Position numbers and translations under genes: made by a program. From Oscillospiraceae bacterium (GTDB taxonomy: Bacteria > Bacillota > Clostridia > Oscillospirales > CAG-272): a DNA stretch of 24,709 nucleotides. A model generated the notes under the pieces. The model had not been told where the DNA came from and made no database searches. It saw only the letters and a program-made list of their open reading frames with translations. The stretch covers positions 1 through 24,709 of the forward strand of contig SVQS01000009.1 in NCBI GenBank assembly GCA_015065205.1, written 5' to 3'. Below are positions 15,636-23,559 of this stretch, piece after piece (position 1 is the first letter of the stretch; the number at the start of each line of letters is the position of its first letter).

Positions 15636-15664
15636 ATTATAACCTAACACAGCGCAAAATGCAA
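15636..15664 (-). promoter_or_regulatory. Promoter of the RDD-ABC-nuclease operon
   Basis: On the - strand: TTGCAT (15659-15664), a 17-bp spacer, and TATAAT (15636-15641). The start would be near 15629. The -35 box matches the consensus at four of six positions, so an activator could contribute. A 14-bp palindrome lies about 40 bp upstream of it. Confidence 0.72.
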
Positions 15665-15704
15665 CAGTCTTTTCCTTTTTTAGATAACTTGACCGAAAAA
15701 TCGG

Positions 15705-15718
15705 CATTGTGCACAATG
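15705..15718. promoter_or_regulatory. 14-bp palindrome, candidate regulator site
   Basis: CATTGTGCACAATG is a perfect palindrome, 41 bp upstream of the -35 box of the transporter/nuclease operon. A CCGA-AAAA-TCGG inverted repeat (15693-15704) directly adjoins it. The position suits an activator or upstream operator. No regulator gene is visible nearby. Confidence 0.4.
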
Positions 15719-15762
15719 ATGCTTTAACAAGGCACAGCGACTTGCCCCAAAAAGATACTAAA

Positions 15763-15787
15763 AAGGGGAGCAAATGCTACTCCCCTT
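15763..15787 (-). terminator. Intrinsic terminator of the histidine operon
   Basis: An 8-bp stem (15763-15770 with 15780-15787) continues on the - strand into TTTTTAGTATCTTTTT. It lies 53 bases past the hisIE stop. It could also work on the + strand, where GTGTGTTTTTT follows. Confidence 0.8.
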
Positions 15788-15839
15788 GTGTGTTTTTTAA
15801 AAAAAATTGTGCATTTTAACGCAAAATATATGATGCGCA

Positions 15840-16490
15840 TTATTTCGTCATTTTTTCCTGCTTTACTTTCTTGTCTACAACGTGGCGTGATGCCAATTCG
15901 CGGTGGATGTCCTCAAGCGAGATGCCCGCTTCAATCATTAGTACCATTACGTGGTAAGCAAGGTCTGCAATTTCATAAATGGTTTCGGCGCGATCTTCAG
16001 CCTTTGCGGCAATAATGACCTCGGTAGACTCCTCACCAACTTTTTTCAAAATTTTGTCTAATCCTTTTTCAAAGAGGTATGTGGTGTAAGAGCCTTCCTT
16101 TTTGTCGGTTTTTCTGCCCTCGATGAGCTTCATCAAGCCGACAAGGGAGAACTCGTGCAATTCATCGCTTTCCCAAACCGTGTTTTCAAAGCAAGAATCA
16201 GTCCCTGTGTGGCAAGCAGGGCCATCTTTTTCGACCACAACTATAAGGGCATCTTTATCACAATCGGCGGTAATGGAAACGATGTGCTGATAGTTGCCGC
16301 TGGTCTCACCCTTGAGCCAAAGTTCTTTGCGAGAACGACTCCAGAAACAGGTCAAACCCTTTTCCATAGAAATTTGCAGGCTTTCTTTGTTCATGTATGC
16401 CAGCGTGAGAACTTTTTTTGTGATGGAATCCACCACGATGGCGGGAATCAGTCCTTCGCTGTTAAATTTCAATTCATTAATGTTCAACAT
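15840..16490 (-). CDS. hisI: Bifunctional phosphoribosyl-AMP cyclohydrolase / phosphoribosyl-ATP pyrophosphatase
   Basis: 216 residues from ATG at 16490 (HisIE fusion). The N-terminal HisI domain, about 1-115, opens the purine ring of PR-AMP. It has CFWSRSRKELW (48-58), the metal-binding DCDKD (76-80) and the zinc cysteines in PACHTGTDSCF (91-101). The C-terminal HisE domain, about 130-205, removes pyrophosphate from PR-ATP. It has KKVGEESTEVIIAAK (149-163) and the acidic EIADLAYH (173-180). The two activities are steps 2 and 3 of histidine synthesis. It is the last gene of the operon. Its start lies 14 bases beyond the hisF stop, breaking the chain of ATGA overlaps. A GTG at 16508 would overlap hisF but lacks a well-placed ribosome site. 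Confidence 0.97.
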   Translation of the reverse strand: MLNINELKFNSEGLIPAIVVDSITKKVLTLAYMNKESLQISMEKGLTCFWSRSRKELWLKGETSGNYQHIVSITADCDKDALIVVVEKDGPACHTGTDSCFENTVWESDELHEFSLVGLMKLIEGRKTDKKEGSYTTYLFEKGLDKILKKVGEESTEVIIAAKAEDRAETIYEIADLAYHVMVLMIEAGISLEDIHRELASRHVVDKKVKQEKMTK

Positions 16491-16495
16491 AATTA

Positions 16496-16501
16496 CTCCT
16501 T
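16496..16501 (-). promoter_or_regulatory. Ribosome binding site deciding the hisIE start
   Basis: AAGGAG lies five bases before ATG at 16490. This favours that start over the in-frame GTG at 16508. Confidence 0.85.
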
Positions 16502-16504
16502 GAT

Positions 16505-17263
16505 TCACAGGCGGGTGGGAATACCCGCTTCTGCCATTTTTTGTTTCAAATCTTTGATGCTGACCTCACCAAAGTGGAAAATAGAGGCCGCAAGTCCCGC
16601 ATCTACGCGAGGAAGTGTGTTAAAGAGTGTAATAAAGTGGTCGATGGAGCCTGCGCCGCCCGATGCAATAACGGGAACAGAAACGGCATTGCAGACCGCT
16701 TCCAACATTTCAAGGTCAAATCCGCCCTTGACTCCGTCGGTATCGATAGAATTGAGAACGATCTCGCCCGCGCCAGAATCGACGCCGCGACGGATCCATT
16801 CAATGGCTTCCATACCGGTGTTTTCCCGTCCACCCTTGGCAAAAACGCGAAAGACACCGTCCACGCGTTTTACATCGGCGGACAGCACCACGCATTGGTC
16901 GCCGTAGCGTTTGGCCGCCTCATAAATGAGGGATGGATTGCGAATGGCGCCCGAGTTGACACTGACCTTATCCGCGCCGCATTTCAGGACGCGGTCAAAA
17001 TCGTCAAGCGTGTTGATTCCGCCACCGACCGTGAGGGGGATGAATACACTTTTTGCGGTTTCGGTGAGAATATCGGTAAAAAGAGCTCTGCCTTCGGCAG
17101 ATGCGGTGATGTCATAAAAAACAAGCTCGTCAGCACCGTTTGCGCTGTAATATTTGGCGAGCTCTATGGGCGAGGAAACATCGGCAAGCCCCTCGAAATT
17201 AACCCCCTTGACGACTCGTCCGTTCCTGACGTCAAGGCAAGGAATGATGCGTTTGGTGATCAT
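16505..17263 (-). CDS. hisF: Imidazole glycerol phosphate synthase cyclase subunit
   Basis: 252 residues, full length for HisF, a (beta/alpha)8 barrel. The catalytic aspartates are Asp11 (IIPCLDVRNGRVVKG) and Asp130 (LSADVKR). Phosphate-binding loops include TVGGGINT (78-85) and ASGGAGS near the C-terminus. It uses ammonia from HisH to turn PRFAR into imidazole glycerol phosphate and AICAR. The AICAR feeds purine synthesis and is the precursor of the ZTP sensed by the riboswitch at the right edge of this window. The start overlaps the hisA stop by four bases (ATGA). Confidence 0.98.
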   Translation of the reverse strand: MITKRIIPCLDVRNGRVVKGVNFEGLADVSSPIELAKYYSANGADELVFYDITASAEGRALFTDILTETAKSVFIPLTVGGGINTLDDFDRVLKCGADKVSVNSGAIRNPSLIYEAAKRYGDQCVVLSADVKRVDGVFRVFAKGGRENTGMEAIEWIRRGVDSGAGEIVLNSIDTDGVKGGFDLEMLEAVCNAVSVPVIASGGAGSIDHFITLFNTLPRVDAGLAASIFHFGEVSIKDLKQKMAEAGIPTRL

Positions 17264-17973
17264 TTTACCACCTCCACAGCTTTTTTCAAATCAATCGCTC
17301 CCGTATAGTAGGCCTTACCGATGATGGTACCGTAAAGTCCCATCTCATTAAGACGTTTGACGTCCTCAAGCGAGGAAACACCACCCGATGCCACGATTTG
17401 CATAGAGAACTTTTGGGAGAGATCACGATAGAGCGCGAGGTTGGTGCCCATCATGGCACCGTCCTTGGAAATATCGGTGCAAATAACGGTTTTTACGCCT
17501 ATGTCCTGCATTTGCGAGAAGAATTCCTCGGCGGATGTGTTGGTTTTTTCCACCCAACCTTTGACTGCGACGTAGCCGTCTTTGAGGTCAGCACCTACGG
17601 CAATACGGTCGCCGTACTTGTCAACGGCACTTTTTACGAAGTCGATATTGCCAACGGCGGCTGTGCCGAGAATAACGCGGTCGATGCCGGCGGTAAGATA
17701 TTTATCGATGACTTCCATTGAGCGAATGCCACCGCCAATCTCACAAAAGAGTCCCGATGTGGCTTTGATTTTACAAACGGTATCAAAGTTTGGGGTGGTT
17801 CCGCTTTTTGCACCCTCGAGGTCCACAATGTGAATACACGTAGCACCCGAAGCGGCAAAGTCTCTGGCAACTGCCGCAGGATCGTTGTTATAAACAGTCA
17901 TTTGGGCATAGTCGCCCTTATAGAGGCGAACGGCTTTACCCTCGTAGAGGTCGATAGCGGGGAATAGTTTCAT
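17260..17973 (-). CDS. hisA: ProFAR isomerase
   Basis: 237 residues from ATG at 17973, which overlaps the hisH stop by four bases and has a GAGG site before it. It is a (beta/alpha)8 barrel homologous to HisF. The catalytic aspartates are Asp8 (FPAIDLYEGKAVRL) and Asp129 (AVGADLKDG), with phosphate-binding GGGIRS (80-85) and VASGGVSS. It isomerises ProFAR to PRFAR. A longer frame upstream to 18051 lies inside hisH and reads as basic nonsense, so I did not use it. Confidence 0.98.
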   Translation of the reverse strand: MKLFPAIDLYEGKAVRLYKGDYAQMTVYNNDPAAVARDFAASGATCIHIVDLEGAKSGTTPNFDTVCKIKATSGLFCEIGGGIRSMEVIDKYLTAGIDRVILGTAAVGNIDFVKSAVDKYGDRIAVGADLKDGYVAVKGWVEKTNTSAEEFFSQMQDIGVKTVICTDISKDGAMMGTNLALYRDLSQKFSMQIVASGGVSSLEDVKRLNEMGLYGTIIGKAYYTGAIDLKKAVEVVK

Positions 17974-18590
17974 TTTTCTACCTCCCATTCGCAGAATGCG
18001 CGCAGGATAGAAAGACCTACCTCGCCGCTTTTTTCGGGATGGAATTGGCATCCCATTACGTTACCGCTTGCAACCGCAGCGGTCAGAGGTGCGCCGTACT
18101 CGGATGTTGCAATTACGGCATCGTCGCAATCGGCGGCGTAAAAAGAATGTACAAAATAGACAAAATCGCCCTCTTTTAGGTATTTGAAAAGAGGATGGGG
18201 GCGTGTAAAATGCAAGGAATTCCAACCGATGTGCGGAATTTTGAGTCCTTTTGGAATGACGTCGGCAATGGGGCGCACAGAACCCTTGATCAGTCCGAGT
18301 CCCTCGTGCTCACCGTATTCAAAGCTGCGTTCAAACAGCATTTGCATACCAAGACAAATGCCCATAACCGGCTTGCCCTTGGCAGCTTCTTCTTTGACAA
18401 GGTCTGCCATTGTGCTCTCGCGCAATTTGCGTGCGGCATCCTCAAACGCACCCACACCCGGCAAAATGATGCGGTCGGCTTCGCGAATGATGGCGGGGTC
18501 GGCTGTAACGATGGCTTTTGCTCCAATGGCGGAAAAGGAAGAAGCGAGCGAGAAAAGATTGCCCACACCGTAGTCGATAATAGCGATCAT
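17970..18590 (-). CDS. hisH: Imidazole glycerol phosphate synthase glutaminase subunit
   Basis: 206 residues, a class I glutamine amidotransferase. The nucleophile Cys79 lies in GKPVMGICLGMQMLFE; His184 and Glu186 lie in GCQFHPEKSG, completing the triad. The N-terminus, MIAIIDYGVGNLFS, is typical. It frees ammonia from glutamine and passes it through the HisF barrel. It overlaps hisB and hisA by four bases on each side. Close neighbourhood to hisF fits the equimolar complex. Confidence 0.98.
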   Translation of the reverse strand: MIAIIDYGVGNLFSLASSFSAIGAKAIVTADPAIIREADRIILPGVGAFEDAARKLRESTMADLVKEEAAKGKPVMGICLGMQMLFERSFEYGEHEGLGLIKGSVRPIADVIPKGLKIPHIGWNSLHFTRPHPLFKYLKEGDFVYFVHSFYAADCDDAVIATSEYGAPLTAAVASGNVMGCQFHPEKSGEVGLSILRAFCEWEVEK

Positions 18591-19177
18591 GCGAGCACTC
18601 CCTTCGTTGATGGAATATCATTTGCAAAAAGAGGATCGATAGCCACGGCATCACGCAGACTGCGCGCGACCGATTTGAAGGTTCCCTCGATGATGTGGTG
18701 CGAATTTTTGCCCGCAAGTTGACGAATGTGCAAAGTGCAGGCAGATGTGCGCACAAATGCAAGCCAGAATTCCTCGCAAAGCTCGGTGTCAAAGGTGCCT
18801 ACCTTCTCGGTAGGAATATTGAGTGCATATCCAAGATAAGCGCGACCCGAGAGGTCGACCGCCGAGAGGATCAGGGACTCATCCATCGGCAAAATCGTGT
18901 CTCCATAGCGACAAATGCCTTTCTTGTTGCCGAGTGCCTCTGCAAAGGCACTGCCAAGAACAATACCCACATCCTCCACTGTGTGGTGGTCGTCCACCCA
19001 AGTGTCGCCCTTGCATTTTACGGTCAGATCAAAGCGACCGTGACGTGCAAAAAGCGTGAGCATGTGGTCAAGAAAGCCGCAACCGGTATCAATTTCGGAT
19101 GTGCCGTCACCGTCAAGATTGAGGGAGAGGCGAATATCGGTCTCCGCAGTTTTGCGGCTGATTTCTGCGTATCTCAT
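18587..19177 (-). CDS. hisB: Imidazoleglycerol-phosphate dehydratase
   Basis: 196 residues, the monofunctional dehydratase. There is no N-terminal HAD phosphatase domain of the enterobacterial type. Metal-binding motifs are GCGFLDHML (32-40), ARHGRFDL (44-51), VDDHHTVEDVG (61-71) and the C-terminal KNSHHIIEGTFK. It dehydrates imidazole glycerol phosphate to imidazole acetol phosphate using manganese. Both ends overlap neighbours by ATGA. Confidence 0.98.
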   Translation of the reverse strand: MRYAEISRKTAETDIRLSLNLDGDGTSEIDTGCGFLDHMLTLFARHGRFDLTVKCKGDTWVDDHHTVEDVGIVLGSAFAEALGNKKGICRYGDTILPMDESLILSAVDLSGRAYLGYALNIPTEKVGTFDTELCEEFWLAFVRTSACTLHIRQLAGKNSHHIIEGTFKSVARSLRDAVAIDPLFANDIPSTKGVLA

Positions 19178-20241
19178 TGTTTGTTTTCCTCCAAAATATC
19201 TGCTACCGCATCAATGAGGGCTTGCATTTGTTCTTTCGTTCCAACGGTAATGCGGTTGTATTGCGTAATGAGGGGATTGTTGAAATGCCGCACCAAAATT
19301 CCGCGCTCGCGTAGCTTATCATAAAGAACGCCGCCGTCGATTTTTGGGTGTTTGGCAAAAATAAAATTGGTTTTCGAGTTAGTTACTTCAAACCCCATTT
19401 TTTGCATAGCGTCTGTGCAAAAAACACGGTTTTCGACTACCGTTTGGCAGTTTTTGCGGGTATAATTCTCGCACAAAAGCGCACCGATGCCTGCCGCCAT
19501 CGTCATCGCATTGACGTTGTATGGGTTGGTGGAATACTTTACGGTATTCATATCGCGTATCAAGTCGGGGCAGGCAATGCCAAAGCCGAGGCGTGCACCC
19601 GCCATTGAGCGAGATTTGGAAAAGGTTTGGGTAACGATCAAATTGTTATATTTTCGCGTCAGAGGAGCCGCGCTCTCACCTCCAAAATCGACGTATGCTT
19701 CATCAATTACAACGATGTTGTCGGGATTGCTTTTCACGATTCTTTCAATATCCGAAAGCGGGAGCGCGATGCCCGTGGGAGCATTGGGATTGGCAATAAA
19801 GATGTTTTTGCCAATGCCGATATAATCCTCGACGTTGATGGTAAAATCTTCGCGAAGCAGGATTTCCTCGTAAGGCACTCCGTTCAGTTCAGCAAAAACA
19901 GGATAGAATCCATAAGTGATGTTGGGGAAAACGGCGGGGTGCTCCTTGTCGGAAAATGCCATAAAAGCAAAGTTGAGAATTTCATCCGAACCGTTGGTGA
20001 AGAGGACTTCATCCTTGGAAAAACCGAACACGTCCTCAAAGGCCCTGTGCAGATCGCGACATTCGGGGTCGGAATAGAGCTGCAATTTTTTTGCCGCCTC
20101 TGCCGCAAGCTCCACGGCGCGCGGTGCGGGTGGGAAGGGAGACTCGTTGGTATTGAGCTTGATGTATTGCATATCTTTGGGTTGCTCACCGGGGGTATAG
20201 GGAGTCAAACTTTGATACTTGTTGCTAAAAAAGCGGCTCAT
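19174..20241 (-). CDS. hisC: Histidinol-phosphate aminotransferase
   Basis: 355 residues, a fold-type I PLP aminotransferase. The N-terminus has KLNTNESPFPP (28-38), which is diagnostic of HisC. Substrate and cofactor residues include SDPE (57-60), NGSDE (83-87) and VIDEAYVDF (178-186). The PLP lysine is Lys209 in TFSKSRSMAGARLGF. It transfers the amino group of glutamate to imidazole acetol phosphate. It overlaps hisD and hisB by four bases each. Some HisC enzymes also accept aromatic keto acids; the sequence does not decide this. Confidence 0.97.
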   Translation of the reverse strand: MSRFFSNKYQSLTPYTPGEQPKDMQYIKLNTNESPFPPAPRAVELAAEAAKKLQLYSDPECRDLHRAFEDVFGFSKDEVLFTNGSDEILNFAFMAFSDKEHPAVFPNITYGFYPVFAELNGVPYEEILLREDFTINVEDYIGIGKNIFIANPNAPTGIALPLSDIERIVKSNPDNIVVIDEAYVDFGGESAAPLTRKYNNLIVTQTFSKSRSMAGARLGFGIACPDLIRDMNTVKYSTNPYNVNAMTMAAGIGALLCENYTRKNCQTVVENRVFCTDAMQKMGFEVTNSKTNFIFAKHPKIDGGVLYDKLRERGILVRHFNNPLITQYNRITVGTKEQMQALIDAVADILEENKQ

Positions 20242-21518
20242 TTGTCATCCTCCAAGCGCACGGTAGCACTTTTAGCGTGTGCGGTCAGCCCTTCCTTGGT
20301 TGCAAAAAAGGCAACGTCCTCGGCAACGCGGGCGAGAGCCTCGGCGGTGTAGTAGGTGTACTGCGTTTTCTTAACGAAATCGTCAACTGAGAGGGGGCTG
20401 GAAAACTTCGCCGTGCCGCTTGTGGGCAGGGTATGGTTGGGGCCCGCAAAATAGTCGCCAAGCGCCTCGGGGCAGTTGCGCCCCATAAAGATGGAGCCCG
20501 CATGGCGGATGCTGTCAAGATAGTCAAAGGGGTTGTCAACACAAAGCTCAAGGTGCTCGGGGGCGAGCTCGTTGGCAATGTCGATGGCAAGGGTGAGCGT
20601 GGGAGCAACGATGATTTTTCCGTTGTTATCGATAGACGTACGTGCAATTTCGGCGCGTTCCAAGAGGGGAATTTGCACTTCGAGCTCTTTTTGAACCGCT
20701 ATGGCAAGCTCTTCGGAGTCGGTGACAAGCACCGCGCTTGCCATCTTGTCGTGCTCTGCTTGTGAGAGAAGGTCTGCCGCCGCGTGACGGGGATCGGTCT
20801 TGCCATCGGCAACGATCAGGATTTCACTCGGGCCTGCAATCATATCGATAGAGACCTGACCGAACACCTGCTTTTTGGCTTCCGCGACGTAGGCGTTCCC
20901 GGGGCCAACGATTTTGTCAACGCGCGGAATGCTCTCGGTTCCGTAGGCGAGAGCGGCAACGGCTTGCGCGCCGCCAACCTTGAAGATGCGGTCAATGCCT
21001 GCGATCTGTGCCGCGGCAAGGATGACGGGATTGACTTTTCCGTCTTTTCCGGGAGGGGTGACCATAACCACCTCGCGGCATCCTGCAATTTTGGCAGGGA
21101 TGGAGTCCATTAGTACCGTAGAAGGATAGGCAGCCGTTCCGCCGGGAACGTAAAGTCCTGCGCGGTCAACGGGAATGACCTTTTGTCCAATCACAATGCC
21201 GTTTTCGTTATTGATGATAAAGCTATTGCGTACCTGACGCTCGTGGAAGGTGCGAATGTTCTTCGCCGCTGCGCGCAAGATCTCCAAAAATTTGGGCTCA
21301 ACCGACGCTACGGCTTCCTCAATTTCCTCTGTTGTTACGGCAAGAGAGGAGAGCTTTGCACCGTCGAATTTTTCACAGTATTTATAAAGTGCGGCATCTC
21401 CGTTTTTGCGTACGTCTGCGATAATCCCCGCAACGACGCCCTCAACGTTGACTGCCGATTCGGTGCGGGCAAAAATTTCGTCGTTTGCCACCTCACCGTA
21501 TTTGAGAATGCGAATCAT
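20238..21518 (-). CDS. hisD: Histidinol dehydrogenase
   Basis: 426 residues, full length. GLYVPGGTAAYPSTVLM (121-137), KVGGAQAVAALAYGT (180-194), the zinc ligands Gln253 and His256 in LLSQAEHD, and the catalytic Glu321-His322 pair in ELAPEHLEL are all present. It oxidises histidinol to histidine in two NAD-dependent steps, which is the final step of the pathway. It starts three bases after hisG and overlaps hisC by ATGA. Confidence 0.98.
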   Translation of the reverse strand: MIRILKYGEVANDEIFARTESAVNVEGVVAGIIADVRKNGDAALYKYCEKFDGAKLSSLAVTTEEIEEAVASVEPKFLEILRAAAKNIRTFHERQVRNSFIINNENGIVIGQKVIPVDRAGLYVPGGTAAYPSTVLMDSIPAKIAGCREVVMVTPPGKDGKVNPVILAAAQIAGIDRIFKVGGAQAVAALAYGTESIPRVDKIVGPGNAYVAEAKKQVFGQVSIDMIAGPSEILIVADGKTDPRHAAADLLSQAEHDKMASAVLVTDSEELAIAVQKELEVQIPLLERAEIARTSIDNNGKIIVAPTLTLAIDIANELAPEHLELCVDNPFDYLDSIRHAGSIFMGRNCPEALGDYFAGPNHTLPTSGTAKFSSPLSVDDFVKKTQYTYYTAEALARVAEDVAFFATKEGLTAHAKSATVRLEDDK

Positions 21519-21521
21519 AGT

Positions 21522-22160
21522 TTATTCCTCCGCTTGCAGCTGCTGCGCCAAATGTGACGCGAGAGCCTTGATCTGTTCGTTTTTGAATTTGTAGCTTGCC
21601 TTATTGGCAATGAGGCGTGCGCTGATGGGCACGATGGTTTCAATGACCTCAAGGTCGTTTTCTTTCAGGGTTGTTCCGGTTTCCACAATGTCAACGATGA
21701 CGTCCGAAAGCCCAAGAATAGGAGCGATCTCAATGGAGCCGTTGAGGTGGATGATGTCTATCTCGCGACTGCGGGATGCGTAGTAGTCACTTGCGATTTT
21801 ACTGAATTTTGTGGCAACGCGCAAGGCGCGGCGAGTGTCATCGCGAAAGCCCTTGGGGGCGGCAACAGCCATACGGCAAATGCCGGTCTTCATATCCAAT
21901 AATTCATATACGTCGGGCGTGTATTCAAGGAGAATATCCTTGCCGGCAACGCCGATGTCGGCGGCACCGCGTTCAACGTAAATGCTGACGTCCGAGGGCT
22001 TTACCCAAAAGTAACGAACGCCGCACTCGGGGTTTTCAAAAATGAGCTTGCGGTTGTTTTCCTTAATTGAAGGGCAGGGGTAGCCTGCGGCTTCAAACAT
22101 AGCATAAACCTTTTCGCCAAGTCTTCCCTTTGGCAGGGCAACGTTAAGCATTTGTTTCAT
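21522..22160 (-). CDS. hisG: ATP phosphoribosyltransferase, short form
   Basis: 212 residues. It is the short HisG type, lacking the C-terminal histidine-binding domain of about 80 residues, and so depends on HisZ. VALPKGRLGEK (7-17) begins the protein. The PRPP-binding loop VDIVETGTTLKENDL lies near 160-175. It condenses ATP and PRPP in the first committed step. It starts four bases after the hisZ stop, consistent with assembly of the HisG-HisZ complex, whose histidine inhibition works through HisZ. Confidence 0.98.
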   Translation of the reverse strand: MKQMLNVALPKGRLGEKVYAMFEAAGYPCPSIKENNRKLIFENPECGVRYFWVKPSDVSIYVERGAADIGVAGKDILLEYTPDVYELLDMKTGICRMAVAAPKGFRDDTRRALRVATKFSKIASDYYASRSREIDIIHLNGSIEIAPILGLSDVIVDIVETGTTLKENDLEVIETIVPISARLIANKASYKFKNEQIKALASHLAQQLQAEE

Positions 22161-22164
22161 TTTT

Positions 22165-23238
22165 TTACACCCCGCTTTCGGTCAAATTGATAAGTTGACG
22201 GTAGGTCAATTTTTCGGGAATTAATTTTTGCGCCACCACAGAGAGTCCATCTTTTGTCAGCTTTTGAACTGCCTCCAAAACGTCGGCAGGTGTGTTTTCG
22301 TCGCTGTAAAGCAGAAGAATATCCACGTCATAATCCTTGCGCGGAGCAACAAGTGTTTCGAGGCGGTCGAGGTAGAGAGCAAAGCCGATGGCCCCCGACT
22401 TTTTCTCCATACGCACCATCAGGTTGTCATACTGTCCGCCCGAGAGCACATCGGTAGGTATTGTGGGCACAAAGCCCTGAAAAACAATACCGTTATAGTA
22501 GTTCATATCGTTGATTACCGAAAAATCGATGCGAATATTCTCGTTGGGAAGCAGTGCGAGAATGTTGCCGAAGCGTCTTACAAGAGAAATCCATTCCGCA
22601 TCGTCAAAGAGCTTGTTGAGTTCCTTGAGGGCGGTATCCACTCTGCCGCTACAGGCTTCCAAACGGGAAAGAATAGAAGCTTTTTCGGCATCAATGCCTT
22701 CCTCGCGGCAGATGTGCTCGGCATCGTGAATGTCCTTTCGAGAGACACATTCGATGAGTGCTTGGCGACCTGCTTCGGATACACCGATGCGGTCAAGAAC
22801 CAGGGAAAGGATTCCCATGTGCGAAACATCGAGAATGTAGTTTCTATCAAAGGTGGCAAGGCTTTTTGCGGCAAGCGTTAAAACCTCGGTGATGCAGTAG
22901 TCATCAATGTCACCAAGACATTCAAGACCTACTTGCGAAATTTCTTTGTAGGATGCGGTTTTATCGGAAATACGATAAACGTGCTCATCATAGTATAGCT
23001 TTTGAATGTATCCCGGAATATCACAGCTGTTTTTGACAATAGAGAGTGTGACGTCGGGCTTGAGTGCCATGAGCTTGCCGTTGGTATCGGTAAAGGTGAT
23101 AACGCTATCGGATATCAAAAAGCTTTTATTGCGCACATAGAGGTCGTATTCCTCAAATTTGCTCATTTTGTATTGCGTATATCCGTAATTTTCATAAAGC
23201 TCGTGTAAATCGAGCAGGGCTTGTTTTTCTTGCATCAT
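22165..23238 (-). CDS. hisZ: ATP phosphoribosyltransferase regulatory subunit
   Basis: 357 residues from ATG at 23238, which overlaps the yerC stop as ATGA; GGAGAG lies ten bases upstream. It is a histidyl-tRNA synthetase-like catalytic core without the anticodon-binding function. LLDLHELYENYGY, LMALKPDVTLSIVK, YYDEHVYRISDKTASYKEISQVGLECLG and YYNGIVFQGFV are typical. The motif 3 arginine context is changed, as in other HisZ. It binds short HisG, activates it and carries the histidine feedback site. A 21-residue longer frame lies inside yerC and is unlikely. A second ATG follows at 23235. Confidence 0.95.
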   Translation of the reverse strand: MMQEKQALLDLHELYENYGYTQYKMSKFEEYDLYVRNKSFLISDSVITFTDTNGKLMALKPDVTLSIVKNSCDIPGYIQKLYYDEHVYRISDKTASYKEISQVGLECLGDIDDYCITEVLTLAAKSLATFDRNYILDVSHMGILSLVLDRIGVSEAGRQALIECVSRKDIHDAEHICREEGIDAEKASILSRLEACSGRVDTALKELNKLFDDAEWISLVRRFGNILALLPNENIRIDFSVINDMNYYNGIVFQGFVPTIPTDVLSGGQYDNLMVRMEKKSGAIGFALYLDRLETLVAPRKDYDVDILLLYSDENTPADVLEAVQKLTKDGLSVVAQKLIPEKLTYRQLINLTESGV

Positions 23239-23528
23239 TGTTCTGCACTCTCCTTGGCTTTGTCGATTGCCTGACGGTATCCCGTGCCATATTTGAGACA
23301 TTTGCTTACGCGACTGATGGTTGCTGTACTCAAACCTGCCTCTTGCGAAATGGTTTGGTAGTTTGCGCCGGCGTCAAGAAGAAAAGCGGCGTCGAGGCGC
23401 TGTGCCATATCGGTCAGCTCCTTGATGGTACAAACGTCTTCAAAAAAGTTATAGCAATCCTCAATATTTTCTAAACGCAATATGACTTCAAAAAGGCGAT
23501 CGATTGATTTGGAATGAAAATTTGTCAT
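23235..23528 (-). CDS. yerC: TrpR-superfamily regulator, YerC/YecD type
   Basis: 97 residues from ATG at 23528, with GGAGG eight bases upstream. FFEDVCTIKELTDMAQRLDAA matches the N-terminal half of TrpR-like proteins; NYQTISQEAGLSTATISRVSKCLKYGTGY is the helix-turn-helix with the C-terminal signature. As first gene of the his operon it probably represses the operon in response to histidine. From memory, TrpR-like proteins of this type have been proposed as histidine regulators in Gram-positives. An upstream in-frame ATG at 23561 sits at the -10 box, so it would not be transcribed. Confidence 0.93.
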   Translation of the reverse strand: MTNFHSKSIDRLFEVILRLENIEDCYNFFEDVCTIKELTDMAQRLDAAFLLDAGANYQTISQEAGLSTATISRVSKCLKYGTGYRQAIDKAKESAEQ

Positions 23529-23536
23529 TTCAAAAT

Positions 23537-23541
23537 CCTCC
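23537..23541 (-). promoter_or_regulatory. Ribosome binding site deciding the yerC start
   Basis: GGAGG lies eight bases before ATG at 23528 and supports MTNFHSK as the N-terminus. Confidence 0.88.
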
Positions 23542-23559
23542 AAATTTGTTGATGTCGAC

